A stretch of 64,000 nucleotides of DNA. Origin: Haloactinomyces albus. GTDB lineage: Bacteria > Actinomycetota > Actinomycetes > Mycobacteriales > Pseudonocardiaceae. Below the pieces are notes generated by a model. It saw nothing but the letters and a program-made list of their open reading frames with translations, was not told the origin of the DNA and made no database searches. A program made the position numbers and the translations under genes. Below, one piece after another: positions 25,222 to 35,072 of this stretch. Location: NCBI RefSeq assembly GCF_031458135.1, contig NZ_JAVDXW010000001.1, forward strand, positions 4,030,001-4,094,000, given 5' to 3'. Numbering within the stretch: the stretch's first letter is position 1; every line of letters begins with the position of its first letter.

Positions 25222-28200
25222 ATGGCTGAGTATTGCGGTAGTTCGGAATCTGAATACTTGAGCTTTCCGGACGAAAGTATGGAAACCTCCGAGCCGCTTG
25301 CTGTGGTGGGTGTGGGGTGTCGTTTTCCTGGTGGTGCTGTGGGGGTTGAGGGTTTTTGGGATTTGTTGGTGGGGGGGCGGTCCGGTGTGTGTGAGGTGCC
25401 GCCGGGTCGGTGGGATGTGGATGCGTTTTTTGATGCGGATCCGGATGTTCCGGGGCGGACGTATTCTCGGCATGGTGGTTTTATTGAGGGGGTTGGTGAG
25501 TTTGATGCGGGTTTGTTTGGGATTCCTCCGCGGGAGGCGGTGAGTATTGATCCGCAGCAGCGGTTGATGTTGGAGGTGGCGTGGGAGGCGTTGGAGCATG
25601 CGGGGGTGGCTCCGGATGCTGTGCGTGGTTCGCGTATGGGGGTGTTTGTGGGGGTGGGGGGGAGTGATTATGAGCGTTTGAATCTGTCGGCCGGTGGTGT
25701 TGCCGGGGTGGATGGGTATGCGGCTACTGGTAGTGCGGTGAATTTCGTGGCGAATCGTGTGTCGTATGCGTTGGGGTTGGAGGGTCCGAGCCTGGCGGTG
25801 GATACGGCGTGTTCGTCGTCGTTGGTGGCGTTGCATGTGGCTGCTGGTGCGTTGCGTGCGGGGGATTGCGACAGCGCGTTGGTGGGTGGGGTGAATCTGT
25901 TGTTGTCGCCGGGGACGACGGTGGCGTTGTCTCAGGGGCGCATGTTGTCTTCGGATGGTCGGTGCAGGACTTTTGATGCCGACGCGGACGGGTATGTGCG
26001 TGGTGAGGGCTGTGGTGTCGTGGTGGTGCGTCGGTTGTCGGACGCGCTGGCCGAGGGGCAGCAGATCCTCGGTGTCGTGCGCGGCACCGCCACCAACCAA
26101 GACGGACGAAGCAATGGCCTCACGGCGCCTCGTGGCGGTGCTCAGCAGGAGGTGGTGCGTCGGGCGTTGGCGGTTGGTGGTGTGTTGCCGTCCGAGGTGG
26201 GTTTTGTGGAGGCTCATGGTACGGGTACGTCGTTGGGGGATCCGATTGAGGTGCGGGCGTTGGCTCGGGTGTTGGGGCAGGGTCGTGCTGGTGGGGATCG
26301 GGTGCGGTTGGGGTCGGTGAAGACCAATATTGGTCATTTGGAGGCGGCGGCCGGTATTGCTGGTTTGATTAAGGCGTTGTTGGTGGCCGAGCGTGGGGTG
26401 GTTCCGCCGCATTTGAATGTGAATCGGCTCAATCCTTTGGTGGACTGGGATGGGTTGCCGGTTTCGGTGGTGCGGGAATTGTCCGCGTGGCAGCAGGATC
26501 GGCGGATCGCGGGTGTGTCCTCGTTTGGTTTTGGTGGTACGAATGCGCATGCGGTGATCGAGGGTCCGGCTGCGTATCAGGATTGTTCCGGTGGGGCCGG
26601 TGGTGTGTCGGCATCCGGTCGGGGTCCTGTGGTGGTGAAGGTGTCGGCGGCCTCGGCGGCATCGTTGCGGGAGTCGGCCCGGCAGCTTGCGGATTTCGTG
26701 GTCGCTGATGCGGAGGGGGATCTGCGGTCGGTGGCTTGGGCTGCGGGTGTGGGGCGTGCGGATTTGGCCGAGCGTGCCGCTGTGGTCGCCGGTGATCGTG
26801 GTGAGTTGGTGGGTGGGTTGCGGGCGGTTGCTGCCGGTGGCGAGGTCGCCGCGGGGGTGGTGCGGGGGCGGCGTTCTGCTGGTGGCAGTCCTCGGGTCGG
26901 GTTTGTTATTCCCGGTCAGGGCGCACCGTTGGCGGGTGTGTTGCAGGGGCTGTATGGCCATGACGCCACGATCACCCGTGTGGTGGACGAGGTGGCCACT
27001 GTGGTCGGTCCGGTCACCCGGCTTCCGCTGGCTGCGCTGCTGGATGATGGTGAAGACTCCGTCCGGGCGCTGCACGACACGGCTGTGGCTCAACCCGCGC
27101 TGTATGCCGCCGCGGTGGCGCTGGGGACGTGGTGGCAGGCCCAGGGAATCGAGCCGGAAGCCGTGGTCGGGCACAGCGTGGGTGCCTACGCCGCCGCCGC
27201 ACTCACCGGCATCTTCACCACAACCACCGGCGCCCACCTCATCATGCGCCGCGCCGAGTTGATGACGACGTTGCCCTCCACCGGTGCCATGGCAGCAGTC
27301 ATGTGTCCTGCCGAAGACCTGGACCACTACAGGGCGATCAGCGACGGTGAGGTATCCATCGCCGCTTACAACGGTCCCCGGGAGACCGTGCTCTCCGGCC
27401 CCCGGGACTCGGTCGGGGAGATCACCGACGATCTGGCCGGACGTGGCGTGCGAGTGGCGCCCCTCCGGGTGTCGCGCGCTTTCCACTCCGCGGAGATGGA
27501 CCCCATTCTCGCCCAGCTCGCCGATGCCTTCGACGACGCCGAGCTGCACGAACCGCGGCCCGGATTCCTCTCGGACACGACCGGTACCGCTGCCGGAGAT
27601 GAGGTTACGACCGCGGAGTACTGGGTCCGTCACACGCGAGAACCCGTGCGCTTCGCCGAGGCTCTGAGCACAATGCTCGCCCGCCGGGTCCGCGTCGTCG
27701 TGGAGCTCGGGATGGGCAGCATGCTGCGACACGTGGCTTCCGCCGCCCAGGGGGCCTCCGTTGCTTGCCTGCCTTCCGTGGTCGCAGGCGAGGGCGCGCA
27801 CCGGCGCTTGTGGGAGGCCTTTGCCCGAGTCTGGTCCGAGGGCGTCGACGTCGACTGGAACCGGATCAACGGTCCCCGGCCGCCTCGTCTCCCTAAGCTG
27901 CCCACGTACCGTTTCCAGCGAGAAACGTACTGGTTGCCGGGTGCGCGCCCGACCGAACCACCGGCCGGACATCCCGATGCGAACGCTTCGGAGGTCGAGC
28001 CCCGGTGGGAGCCCGCCACCACGACGATTCCTGCGCCGCGCCTTGCCGGCGCGGACGCTGCTGCTGACCGCGCCGACGAGCTCATGGATTGGCTGCGGCG
28101 GGAGCTCGTCGGGGTCCTCGACTCCGCGGACTTGGCCGACCTCGATCCGGACACCGGGTTGTTCGACTTGGGCCTGACGTCGGCGATGGTGGTCGACCTG

Positions 28201-31200
28201 CGAGCCAGGCTGGAGAGGGAGCTCGGTCGCCAACTGCCCACCACCGTCGTCTTCGATCACCCGACCATCCGGAAGCTGGCCGAACACTTGGCCGGGGGCG
28301 ATGTCGCTGCTCCTGCGCCCAGGACGCGGCAACGACGTCCGGATGGGGACGAGCCCATCGCCATCGTGGGTATGAGCTGCCGCTTCCCGGGCGGTGCCAA
28401 CAGTCCCGATCTGTTCTGGACCCTGCTCCAGGAGGGGCGCGACGCCACATCCGCAGTGCCTCAGGAGCGATGGGACGTCGACGCTTTCTACGACGAAGAC
28501 CCCTCCACTCCCGGCAAGGCCCATACCTTCCGCGGTGGTTTCCTCAACGTCCCCATCGACGAGTTCGACGCCGAGGCGTTCGGCATCTCGCCGCGCGAGG
28601 CCCGCGGCATGGACCCGCAGCAGCGCCTGCTCCTCGAAGTCGCCTGGGAAGCCCTGGAGGACGCCGGTTGTACGGCTACTGATCTGGATGGCTCGGCGAC
28701 CAGTGTCTACATCGGCATCAACACCGCGGACTATCTCCAGCTGATGTCGTCAGCAGGAACCAAGGGCATTGATCCCTATCTGGCTACCGGCAACACCCCG
28801 AGCGTCGCCGCCGGGCGCCTCTCGTACTTCCTCGGGACGCAAGGACCGAGCCTGGCCGTCGACACGGCGTGCTCGTCCTCCCTGGTTGCCGTGCACCTGG
28901 CCGCGCGGAGCCTGCGCTCGGGCGAAAGCGACCGCGCAGTCGTCGGCGGGGTGAATCTCATGCTCGCGCCGAACACCACGGTGAGCCTGGCCAAGCTCGG
29001 AGCCCTCTCCCCGGACGGTCGCTGCAAGACCTTCGACGCGTCCGCAGACGGTTACGGCCGGGGAGAGGGCTGCGGCGCCGTCGTGCTGAAGCGGTTGTCG
29101 GACGCCCTGTCCGATGGCGACAGGGTGTGGGCGGTGCTGCGCGGATCCGCCGTCAATCAGGACGGTCGCAGCGCCGGTCTGACGGTGCCCAACGGGCAGG
29201 CGCAGCAAGCCGTCATCCGCGAGGCACTCCGGGATGGTGGTGCCGAAGCCGATGACGTGGGCTACGTCGAGACGCACGGCACGGGAACGCCCCTCGGCGA
29301 CCCGATGGAGCTCGACGCGCTCGTGGGGGTCCTGCGCCCCGAGAACGCGGCCACGCCGCTGCCGGTGGGGTCGGTGAAGACGAACATCGGGCACCTGGAG
29401 GCCGCAGCCGGGATCTCCAGCCTGATCAAGGTCGCCCTCTCGCTGCACCACGGCCAGATCCCGCAGCACCTGCACTTCAACACCCCCAACTCGCTGGTGC
29501 CGTGGGACGACGCCCCCGTGTCGGTGCCCACCGACCTGACGGACTGGACGCGAACGGACGCACCTCGGATGGCGGGGGTGAGTTCGTTCGGATTCAGCGG
29601 CACGAACTCTCATGTGATCTTGGAAGAGGCCCCGCCCCGTCCCGACGACGATGCCGGGGATGCGGAAACCGCGCCTCAGGAGGACAGCACCAGAGCACCA
29701 CAGTTGCTGCTGCTGTCGGCTCGCACCGACGACGCCCTCAACGCCACCGTTGACCAATACATCGGCTTCCTCAATGACGCCGCATCCCAACCGGCAGCCA
29801 CGGCCTGGCACGACATCGTGCGCACGGCTGCTCTGCACCGGACCCACTTTCCCACGCGCATCGCGCTGACGGCCAAGTCACCGGAGGAAGCCGCCGGGAT
29901 CCTGGAAGCGCATGCCGCCGGTGAGTCCCCCCGTGCGGTTCGCGTCGGGCACGCGGTGGAAGCGCAGAGCCGACGGATCGTCTTCGCCTTCAGTGGTCAG
30001 GGCAGCCATTGGTCCGGCATGGGCCGAAGTCTGCTCACCGAACCCGTCGCCGCCGGTGTGCTGCGCCGATGCGACCGACTCATCCGGGATCTGGCCGGTT
30101 GGTCCGTGCTGGACGAGATGTGTGCCGATGCGAACCACCTCGACGACACCGCCGTCGCCCAGCCGGCGCTCTTCGCCATTCAAGTGGCGCTCACCGAGTT
30201 GTGGCGCTCCTGGGGAGTCGAACCCGACGCCGTCGTCGGGCACAGCGTCGGAGAAGTCGCTGCGGCCTATGCGGCCGGCGTCTTCAGCCTCGAGACCGCG
30301 CTCGAAGTCGTGGTGCGCCGCGGTCAGGTTATGGCACCGACGCGCGGCGAAGGGGCCATGGTGGCCGTCGGCGCGTCCACCGAGGTCGTCGACGAGCTCA
30401 TCGCCCCTTACCGCGACCGCCTGTCGGTGGCGTCGGTGAACAGCCCGACCAGCTGTGTTCTCGCAGGAGAACCGGAAGCTTTGGCCGAGCTCGAACCGGT
30501 GGTCCGCAACCGCCGCATCTCGTGGGTCTCGATCCAGTCCGAGTACGCGTTCCACACCCCGCGGATGGCTCCCGCTCGTGACGAACTGGACCGGTCGCTG
30601 CGGCACATCGTCGTGGCCGAACCACGGCGGCCGTTCTTCTCGACCGTCACGGGGAACGATGTGGGGCAGGCGGTTCTCGACACCGACTACTGGTGCGAGA
30701 ACATGCTCCGACCCGTGCGGTTCATGGAGGCCGTGCGGGCGTCCACCGCGGCGGACAAGCACAACATTGTCGTGGAGATCGGCCCGCACTCGGTACTGCG
30801 CAGTGCTGTCGTCCAGTCCTTGGACGGTCGTGCGAGCCAAGTGACGAGCGTGGGCTCCATGCGCAGGGGCGCAGATGGTCGAGCCACGATGCTGGACGCG
30901 GCGGGGGCGCTGCACGTGCTCGGGCACGAGCTGGCCTGCGAGCGGATTGCACCCGCCGACGGCAGGCACACCAGCCTGCCGACCTACCCGTGGCAGCGCG
31001 GCCGGTATTGGCTGCCCGAACGCCCGGTGTCCACCGAGGGCGAGGCCGTAGTGCCCCGCGAGGGGGAGGACGACGAAGCCCTGACCGGTAACTGCTACGA
31101 CATCGAGTGGCACGACTCCGACGCACCGACTGTCCCCGTCCGGGACGACGGTGCGGACCACGCCGGTCTGTGGTTGTTGGTCATGGACAAGGGCGGCGTT

Positions 31201-32970
31201 GCCACGCGCGTTGCGGAGCGTCTGAGGACCCTGGGCCACGCATGCGAGTTGCTGGACCCCTCGCAGTTGATGTCCGATGCCAAGGAGCGGATCCGTGAGC
31301 TCACCGCCGGGTCCGAGGTCCGGGGGCTGCTCCACTGCGCGACCCTCGACGCGGACACGAATGATGCGGTGGATCTCGAACTGGACGCGGCGCTGGAGAC
31401 CTCCTGTGCTCCGGTGTTGCTGGCTCCGCACGTCCTCGGAACCACGGGCACGAACGCCGAGCCCCGCCTGTGGGTGGTCACGCGAGGCGCGACCGCCGTC
31501 GACGATTCGCCCGTCGCGCCTCCCCAGGCTCCGGCCTGGGGGCTCGCCCGCGTCGTCGGCCTGGAACACCCCGAGATCTGGGGTGGCCTGGTCGACCTCG
31601 ACCCGGCACAGCACGACCCGGCGACGGACGCGGCAGTGATCGTGTCGGAGGTCCTGGTAGCAGACGACGAGGAACAGGTCGCCTACCGCGACGGTGCTCG
31701 GCGGGTGGCCCGGCTCTGCCGAACGCAGGCTCCCGACAGCGTCGACCCGGACATCGGTGCCGACGGCTCGTACCTGATCACGGGAGGACGCGGTGCGCTC
31801 GGGCTCAGGGTCGCGGAGTGGCTCGCCGATCAAGGTGCCTGCCACCTGGTGCTCACCGGCCGCAGGCCGCTCTCCGACGCGCCGGACGATCCGGCCGCGG
31901 TCGCCGTCCAAGCGCTCAGAGAACGAGGAGTCACGGTGCACACGCCTGCTGTGGACGTGGCGGACGAAGCTGCGATGCAGCGAGTTCTCGGCGATCCGGA
32001 CGCTCCCTGGCCCACGATTCGTGGCGTCGTGCACGCTGCCGGTCTGTTTGAGGCGTGCGCGGTCGCCGACATGTCCATGGATCGCTTGCGGGCCGTCCTG
32101 CGCGCCAAGGTCGAGGGAACGATCGTGCTCGACCGGCTGTTCGCGGAAGTCGAACTCGACTTCTTCGTGATGTTCTCGTCCGCTGCCTCGGTCTGGGGCT
32201 CGGCACTCGGTGGTCATTACGTGGCCGCGAACTACTTCCAGGACCTGATGGCGCACGACCGCGTGCGCCGCGGCCTGCCGGGGCTGGCCGTCAACTGGGG
32301 CTGGTGGGCCGGCAGCGACATGGTTCCGCCGGACCACGTCGCTTACTTCGAGTCGATGGGGCTGTCCGTCCTGCCGGATGAGGTCGGCTTCCGCGCGCTG
32401 GAGCGCCTGCTTGGCTCAGGGCGCACGCAGATGACCGTGGCGCCGGTCGAGTGGGGCAGGTTCCGGCCCGTCCTGGAGGCCAAGCGCCGCCGCCCGCTGC
32501 TCGACCTGGTCGCCACCGATGGATCCGCGGAGGCGGGGTCGACGGCTGACCTGGAACTGCTCGGGCGGCTCACCGATGCGATGCCGGGAACTCGTCGCCG
32601 CCTGCTGGAGGAACGGCTTCAGCGCGAGGTCGCCGCGGTGCTCGGACGAGACAGCGGGGAGCTGGACAGGGAGTTCGGCTTCTTCGAGGCCGGCATGGAC
32701 TCCATCACCAGCGTCGAGCTCAAGACCCGTCTCGAAAGGGCGCTGGGGATTCAGCTCGCCGCGACGGTCGCGTTCGAGCATCCATCGATCGCCGCCTTGG
32801 CCGACCACATGCTCGCCGAGATGTTTCCGCCGCATGTCGATGCCGAGCACCGTGATCTGGATCAGGAGACGCCCGATTCCGCAGCGACTGCGGATTCCGC
32901 CCCGGGTGTTGATGAGCTTTCGGAGGAGGAGTTGCTGCAACTTCTCGACGAGGAATTGAGAGGGAAATAA
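25222..32970 (+). CDS. Type I PKS-B: KS-AT-ACP / KS-AT-KR-ACP
   Basis: A 2,582-residue bimodular PKS. Module 1 has KS (Cys197 in DTACSSSL), AT (Ser652 in GHSVGA; SRAFHS, closest to the malonyl HAFH pattern) and ACP (Ser987 in LGLTSAM), with no reductive domain. Module 2 has KS (Cys1217), AT (Ser1675 in GHSVGE; EYAFHT, substrate ambiguous), KR (GGRGALG near 2188, Tyr2333 in HYVAAN) and ACP (Ser2494 in GMDSITS). The N-terminus has neither a loading domain nor a coiled coil, so the first KS probably takes an acyl chain from the free ACP. The C-terminal [16 protein letters not shown] looks like a docking helix for PKS-C. Residues 23-676 are encoded by a 1,964-bp segment repeated in PKS-C. Confidence 0.95.
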   Translation: MAEYCGSSESEYLSFPDESMETSEPLAVVGVGCRFPGGAVGVEGFWDLLVGGRSGVCEVPPGRWDVDAFFDADPDVPGRTYSRHGGFIEGVGEFDAGLFGIPPREAVSIDPQQRLMLEVAWEALEHAGVAPDAVRGSRMGVFVGVGGSDYERLNLSAGGVAGVDGYAATGSAVNFVANRVSYALGLEGPSLAVDTACSSSLVALHVAAGALRAGDCDSALVGGVNLLLSPGTTVALSQGRMLSSDGRCRTFDADADGYVRGEGCGVVVVRRLSDALAEGQQILGVVRGTATNQDGRSNGLTAPRGGAQQEVVRRALAVGGVLPSEVGFVEAHGTGTSLGDPIEVRALARVLGQGRAGGDRVRLGSVKTNIGHLEAAAGIAGLIKALLVAERGVVPPHLNVNRLNPLVDWDGLPVSVVRELSAWQQDRRIAGVSSFGFGGTNAHAVIEGPAAYQDCSGGAGGVSASGRGPVVVKVSAASAASLRESARQLADFVVADAEGDLRSVAWAAGVGRADLAERAAVVAGDRGELVGGLRAVAAGGEVAAGVVRGRRSAGGSPRVGFVIPGQGAPLAGVLQGLYGHDATITRVVDEVATVVGPVTRLPLAALLDDGEDSVRALHDTAVAQPALYAAAVALGTWWQAQGIEPEAVVGHSVGAYAAAALTGIFTTTTGAHLIMRRAELMTTLPSTGAMAAVMCPAEDLDHYRAISDGEVSIAAYNGPRETVLSGPRDSVGEITDDLAGRGVRVAPLRVSRAFHSAEMDPILAQLADAFDDAELHEPRPGFLSDTTGTAAGDEVTTAEYWVRHTREPVRFAEALSTMLARRVRVVVELGMGSMLRHVASAAQGASVACLPSVVAGEGAHRRLWEAFARVWSEGVDVDWNRINGPRPPRLPKLPTYRFQRETYWLPGARPTEPPAGHPDANASEVEPRWEPATTTIPAPRLAGADAAADRADELMDWLRRELVGVLDSADLADLDPDTGLFDLGLTSAMVVDLRARLERELGRQLPTTVVFDHPTIRKLAEHLAGGDVAAPAPRTRQRRPDGDEPIAIVGMSCRFPGGANSPDLFWTLLQEGRDATSAVPQERWDVDAFYDEDPSTPGKAHTFRGGFLNVPIDEFDAEAFGISPREARGMDPQQRLLLEVAWEALEDAGCTATDLDGSATSVYIGINTADYLQLMSSAGTKGIDPYLATGNTPSVAAGRLSYFLGTQGPSLAVDTACSSSLVAVHLAARSLRSGESDRAVVGGVNLMLAPNTTVSLAKLGALSPDGRCKTFDASADGYGRGEGCGAVVLKRLSDALSDGDRVWAVLRGSAVNQDGRSAGLTVPNGQAQQAVIREALRDGGAEADDVGYVETHGTGTPLGDPMELDALVGVLRPENAATPLPVGSVKTNIGHLEAAAGISSLIKVALSLHHGQIPQHLHFNTPNSLVPWDDAPVSVPTDLTDWTRTDAPRMAGVSSFGFSGTNSHVILEEAPPRPDDDAGDAETAPQEDSTRAPQLLLLSARTDDALNATVDQYIGFLNDAASQPAATAWHDIVRTAALHRTHFPTRIALTAKSPEEAAGILEAHAAGESPRAVRVGHAVEAQSRRIVFAFSGQGSHWSGMGRSLLTEPVAAGVLRRCDRLIRDLAGWSVLDEMCADANHLDDTAVAQPALFAIQVALTELWRSWGVEPDAVVGHSVGEVAAAYAAGVFSLETALEVVVRRGQVMAPTRGEGAMVAVGASTEVVDELIAPYRDRLSVASVNSPTSCVLAGEPEALAELEPVVRNRRISWVSIQSEYAFHTPRMAPARDELDRSLRHIVVAEPRRPFFSTVTGNDVGQAVLDTDYWCENMLRPVRFMEAVRASTAADKHNIVVEIGPHSVLRSAVVQSLDGRASQVTSVGSMRRGADGRATMLDAAGALHVLGHELACERIAPADGRHTSLPTYPWQRGRYWLPERPVSTEGEAVVPREGEDDEALTGNCYDIEWHDSDAPTVPVRDDGADHAGLWLLVMDKGGVATRVAERLRTLGHACELLDPSQLMSDAKERIRELTAGSEVRGLLHCATLDADTNDAVDLELDAALETSCAPVLLAPHVLGTTGTNAEPRLWVVTRGATAVDDSPVAPPQAPAWGLARVVGLEHPEIWGGLVDLDPAQHDPATDAAVIVSEVLVADDEEQVAYRDGARRVARLCRTQAPDSVDPDIGADGSYLITGGRGALGLRVAEWLADQGACHLVLTGRRPLSDAPDDPAAVAVQALRERGVTVHTPAVDVADEAAMQRVLGDPDAPWPTIRGVVHAAGLFEACAVADMSMDRLRAVLRAKVEGTIVLDRLFAEVELDFFVMFSSAASVWGSALGGHYVAANYFQDLMAHDRVRRGLPGLAVNWGWWAGSDMVPPDHVAYFESMGLSVLPDEVGFRALERLLGSGRTQMTVAPVEWGRFRPVLEAKRRRPLLDLVATDGSAEAGSTADLELLGRLTDAMPGTRRRLLEERLQREVAAVLGRDSGELDREFGFFEAGMDSITSVELKTRLERALGIQLAATVAFEHPSIAALADHMLAEMFPPHVDAEHRDLDQETPDSAATADSAPGVDELSEEELLQLLDEELRGK
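25287..27250 (+). repeat. 1,964-bp KS-AT repeat, copy 1
   Basis: The sequence matches 33101-35064 with a constant offset of 7,814 bp. The only differences I could find lie in 26106-26138 (18 mismatches in 33 bp). It covers the whole KS and the N-terminal half of the AT. Its codon choice (many TTG, GGT, GAT, TTT) differs from the C-rich codons that follow. Confidence 0.92.
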
Positions 32971-32972
32971 TC

Positions 32973-35072
32973 ATGACTGCTCACTCGGAGCGAGTTCAGA
33001 GCACGGAAACGAATGAGAGCGACCGCGCCGAGGTCCTGCGCCGTGCCTTGGTCGAGCTGAAAACTGCACGAGAAGAGGCCGCCGAGGCGAAGAAGAAGCT
33101 CTCCGAGCCGCTTGCTGTGGTGGGTGTGGGGTGTCGTTTTCCTGGTGGTGCTGTGGGGGTTGAGGGTTTTTGGGATTTGTTGGTGGGGGGGCGGTCCGGT
33201 GTGTGTGAGGTGCCGCCGGGTCGGTGGGATGTGGATGCGTTTTTTGATGCGGATCCGGATGTTCCGGGGCGGACGTATTCTCGGCATGGTGGTTTTATTG
33301 AGGGGGTTGGTGAGTTTGATGCGGGTTTGTTTGGGATTCCTCCGCGGGAGGCGGTGAGTATTGATCCGCAGCAGCGGTTGATGTTGGAGGTGGCGTGGGA
33401 GGCGTTGGAGCATGCGGGGGTGGCTCCGGATGCTGTGCGTGGTTCGCGTATGGGGGTGTTTGTGGGGGTGGGGGGGAGTGATTATGAGCGTTTGAATCTG
33501 TCGGCCGGTGGTGTTGCCGGGGTGGATGGGTATGCGGCTACTGGTAGTGCGGTGAATTTCGTGGCGAATCGTGTGTCGTATGCGTTGGGGTTGGAGGGTC
33601 CGAGCCTGGCGGTGGATACGGCGTGTTCGTCGTCGTTGGTGGCGTTGCATGTGGCTGCTGGTGCGTTGCGTGCGGGGGATTGCGACAGCGCGTTGGTGGG
33701 TGGGGTGAATCTGTTGTTGTCGCCGGGGACGACGGTGGCGTTGTCTCAGGGGCGCATGTTGTCTTCGGATGGTCGGTGCAGGACTTTTGATGCCGACGCG
33801 GACGGGTATGTGCGTGGTGAGGGCTGTGGTGTCGTGGTGGTGCGTCGGTTGTCGGACGCGCTGGCCGAGGGGCAGCAGATCCTCGGTGTCGTGCGCGGCA
33901 CCGCCACCAACCAAGACGGTAAGAGTTCGGGGCTCACCGTTCCGCAGGGGTTTGCTCAGCAGGAGGTGGTGCGTCGGGCGTTGGCGGTTGGTGGTGTGTT
34001 GCCGTCCGAGGTGGGTTTTGTGGAGGCTCATGGTACGGGTACGTCGTTGGGGGATCCGATTGAGGTGCGGGCGTTGGCTCGGGTGTTGGGGCAGGGTCGT
34101 GCTGGTGGGGATCGGGTGCGGTTGGGGTCGGTGAAGACCAATATTGGTCATTTGGAGGCGGCGGCCGGTATTGCTGGTTTGATTAAGGCGTTGTTGGTGG
34201 CCGAGCGTGGGGTGGTTCCGCCGCATTTGAATGTGAATCGGCTCAATCCTTTGGTGGACTGGGATGGGTTGCCGGTTTCGGTGGTGCGGGAATTGTCCGC
34301 GTGGCAGCAGGATCGGCGGATCGCGGGTGTGTCCTCGTTTGGTTTTGGTGGTACGAATGCGCATGCGGTGATCGAGGGTCCGGCTGCGTATCAGGATTGT
34401 TCCGGTGGGGCCGGTGGTGTGTCGGCATCCGGTCGGGGTCCTGTGGTGGTGAAGGTGTCGGCGGCCTCGGCGGCATCGTTGCGGGAGTCGGCCCGGCAGC
34501 TTGCGGATTTCGTGGTCGCTGATGCGGAGGGGGATCTGCGGTCGGTGGCTTGGGCTGCGGGTGTGGGGCGTGCGGATTTGGCCGAGCGTGCCGCTGTGGT
34601 CGCCGGTGATCGTGGTGAGTTGGTGGGTGGGTTGCGGGCGGTTGCTGCCGGTGGCGAGGTCGCCGCGGGGGTGGTGCGGGGGCGGCGTTCTGCTGGTGGC
34701 AGTCCTCGGGTCGGGTTTGTTATTCCCGGTCAGGGCGCACCGTTGGCGGGTGTGTTGCAGGGGCTGTATGGCCATGACGCCACGATCACCCGTGTGGTGG
34801 ACGAGGTGGCCACTGTGGTCGGTCCGGTCACCCGGCTTCCGCTGGCTGCGCTGCTGGATGATGGTGAAGACTCCGTCCGGGCGCTGCACGACACGGCTGT
34901 GGCTCAACCCGCGCTGTATGCCGCCGCGGTGGCGCTGGGGACGTGGTGGCAGGCCCAGGGAATCGAGCCGGAAGCCGTGGTCGGGCACAGCGTGGGTGCC
35001 TACGCCGCCGCCGCACTCACCGGCATCTTCACCACAACCACCGGCGCCCACCTCATCATGCGCCACCGATGA
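32973..35072 (+). CDS. Type I PKS-C, 5' part: docking helix, KS, truncated AT (frame lost)
   Basis: The 699-codon frame encodes an N-terminal coiled coil (ALVELKTAREEAAEAKKK), a KS with Cys218 in DTACSSSL, and only the first half of an AT (Ser673 in GHSVGA). It stops at 35070-35072, eight bases after the end of the 1,964-bp repeat shared with PKS-B. The start is 2 bp after the PKS-B stop codon, and the coiled coil fits the PKS-B C-terminal docking helix, so the two should work in series. Homology continues in another frame (35065-38040). By comparison with copy 1, about 85 residues of AT including the SRAFHS catalytic His are missing. It is either a genuine lesion or an assembly fault. Confidence 0.85.
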   Translation: MTAHSERVQSTETNESDRAEVLRRALVELKTAREEAAEAKKKLSEPLAVVGVGCRFPGGAVGVEGFWDLLVGGRSGVCEVPPGRWDVDAFFDADPDVPGRTYSRHGGFIEGVGEFDAGLFGIPPREAVSIDPQQRLMLEVAWEALEHAGVAPDAVRGSRMGVFVGVGGSDYERLNLSAGGVAGVDGYAATGSAVNFVANRVSYALGLEGPSLAVDTACSSSLVALHVAAGALRAGDCDSALVGGVNLLLSPGTTVALSQGRMLSSDGRCRTFDADADGYVRGEGCGVVVVRRLSDALAEGQQILGVVRGTATNQDGKSSGLTVPQGFAQQEVVRRALAVGGVLPSEVGFVEAHGTGTSLGDPIEVRALARVLGQGRAGGDRVRLGSVKTNIGHLEAAAGIAGLIKALLVAERGVVPPHLNVNRLNPLVDWDGLPVSVVRELSAWQQDRRIAGVSSFGFGGTNAHAVIEGPAAYQDCSGGAGGVSASGRGPVVVKVSAASAASLRESARQLADFVVADAEGDLRSVAWAAGVGRADLAERAAVVAGDRGELVGGLRAVAAGGEVAAGVVRGRRSAGGSPRVGFVIPGQGAPLAGVLQGLYGHDATITRVVDEVATVVGPVTRLPLAALLDDGEDSVRALHDTAVAQPALYAAAVALGTWWQAQGIEPEAVVGHSVGAYAAAALTGIFTTTTGAHLIMRHR
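33101..35064 (+). repeat. 1,964-bp KS-AT repeat, copy 2
   Basis: Matches 25287-27250; the divergent island is 33920-33952, encoding KSSGLTVPQGF where copy 1 has [11 protein letters not shown]. The copy ends exactly at the point where the PKS-C frame and AT homology break. Confidence 0.92.

Noticed and set aside
25207-28524. Very long open frame on the minus strand, antisense to PKS-B
   Set aside because: It is low-complexity (His/Pro/Arg-rich), lies antisense to a clear KS-AT-ACP-KS coding sequence, and arises from the G/T-rich codon use of that block. The same frame reappears antisense to the repeat in PKS-C (32862-35246).
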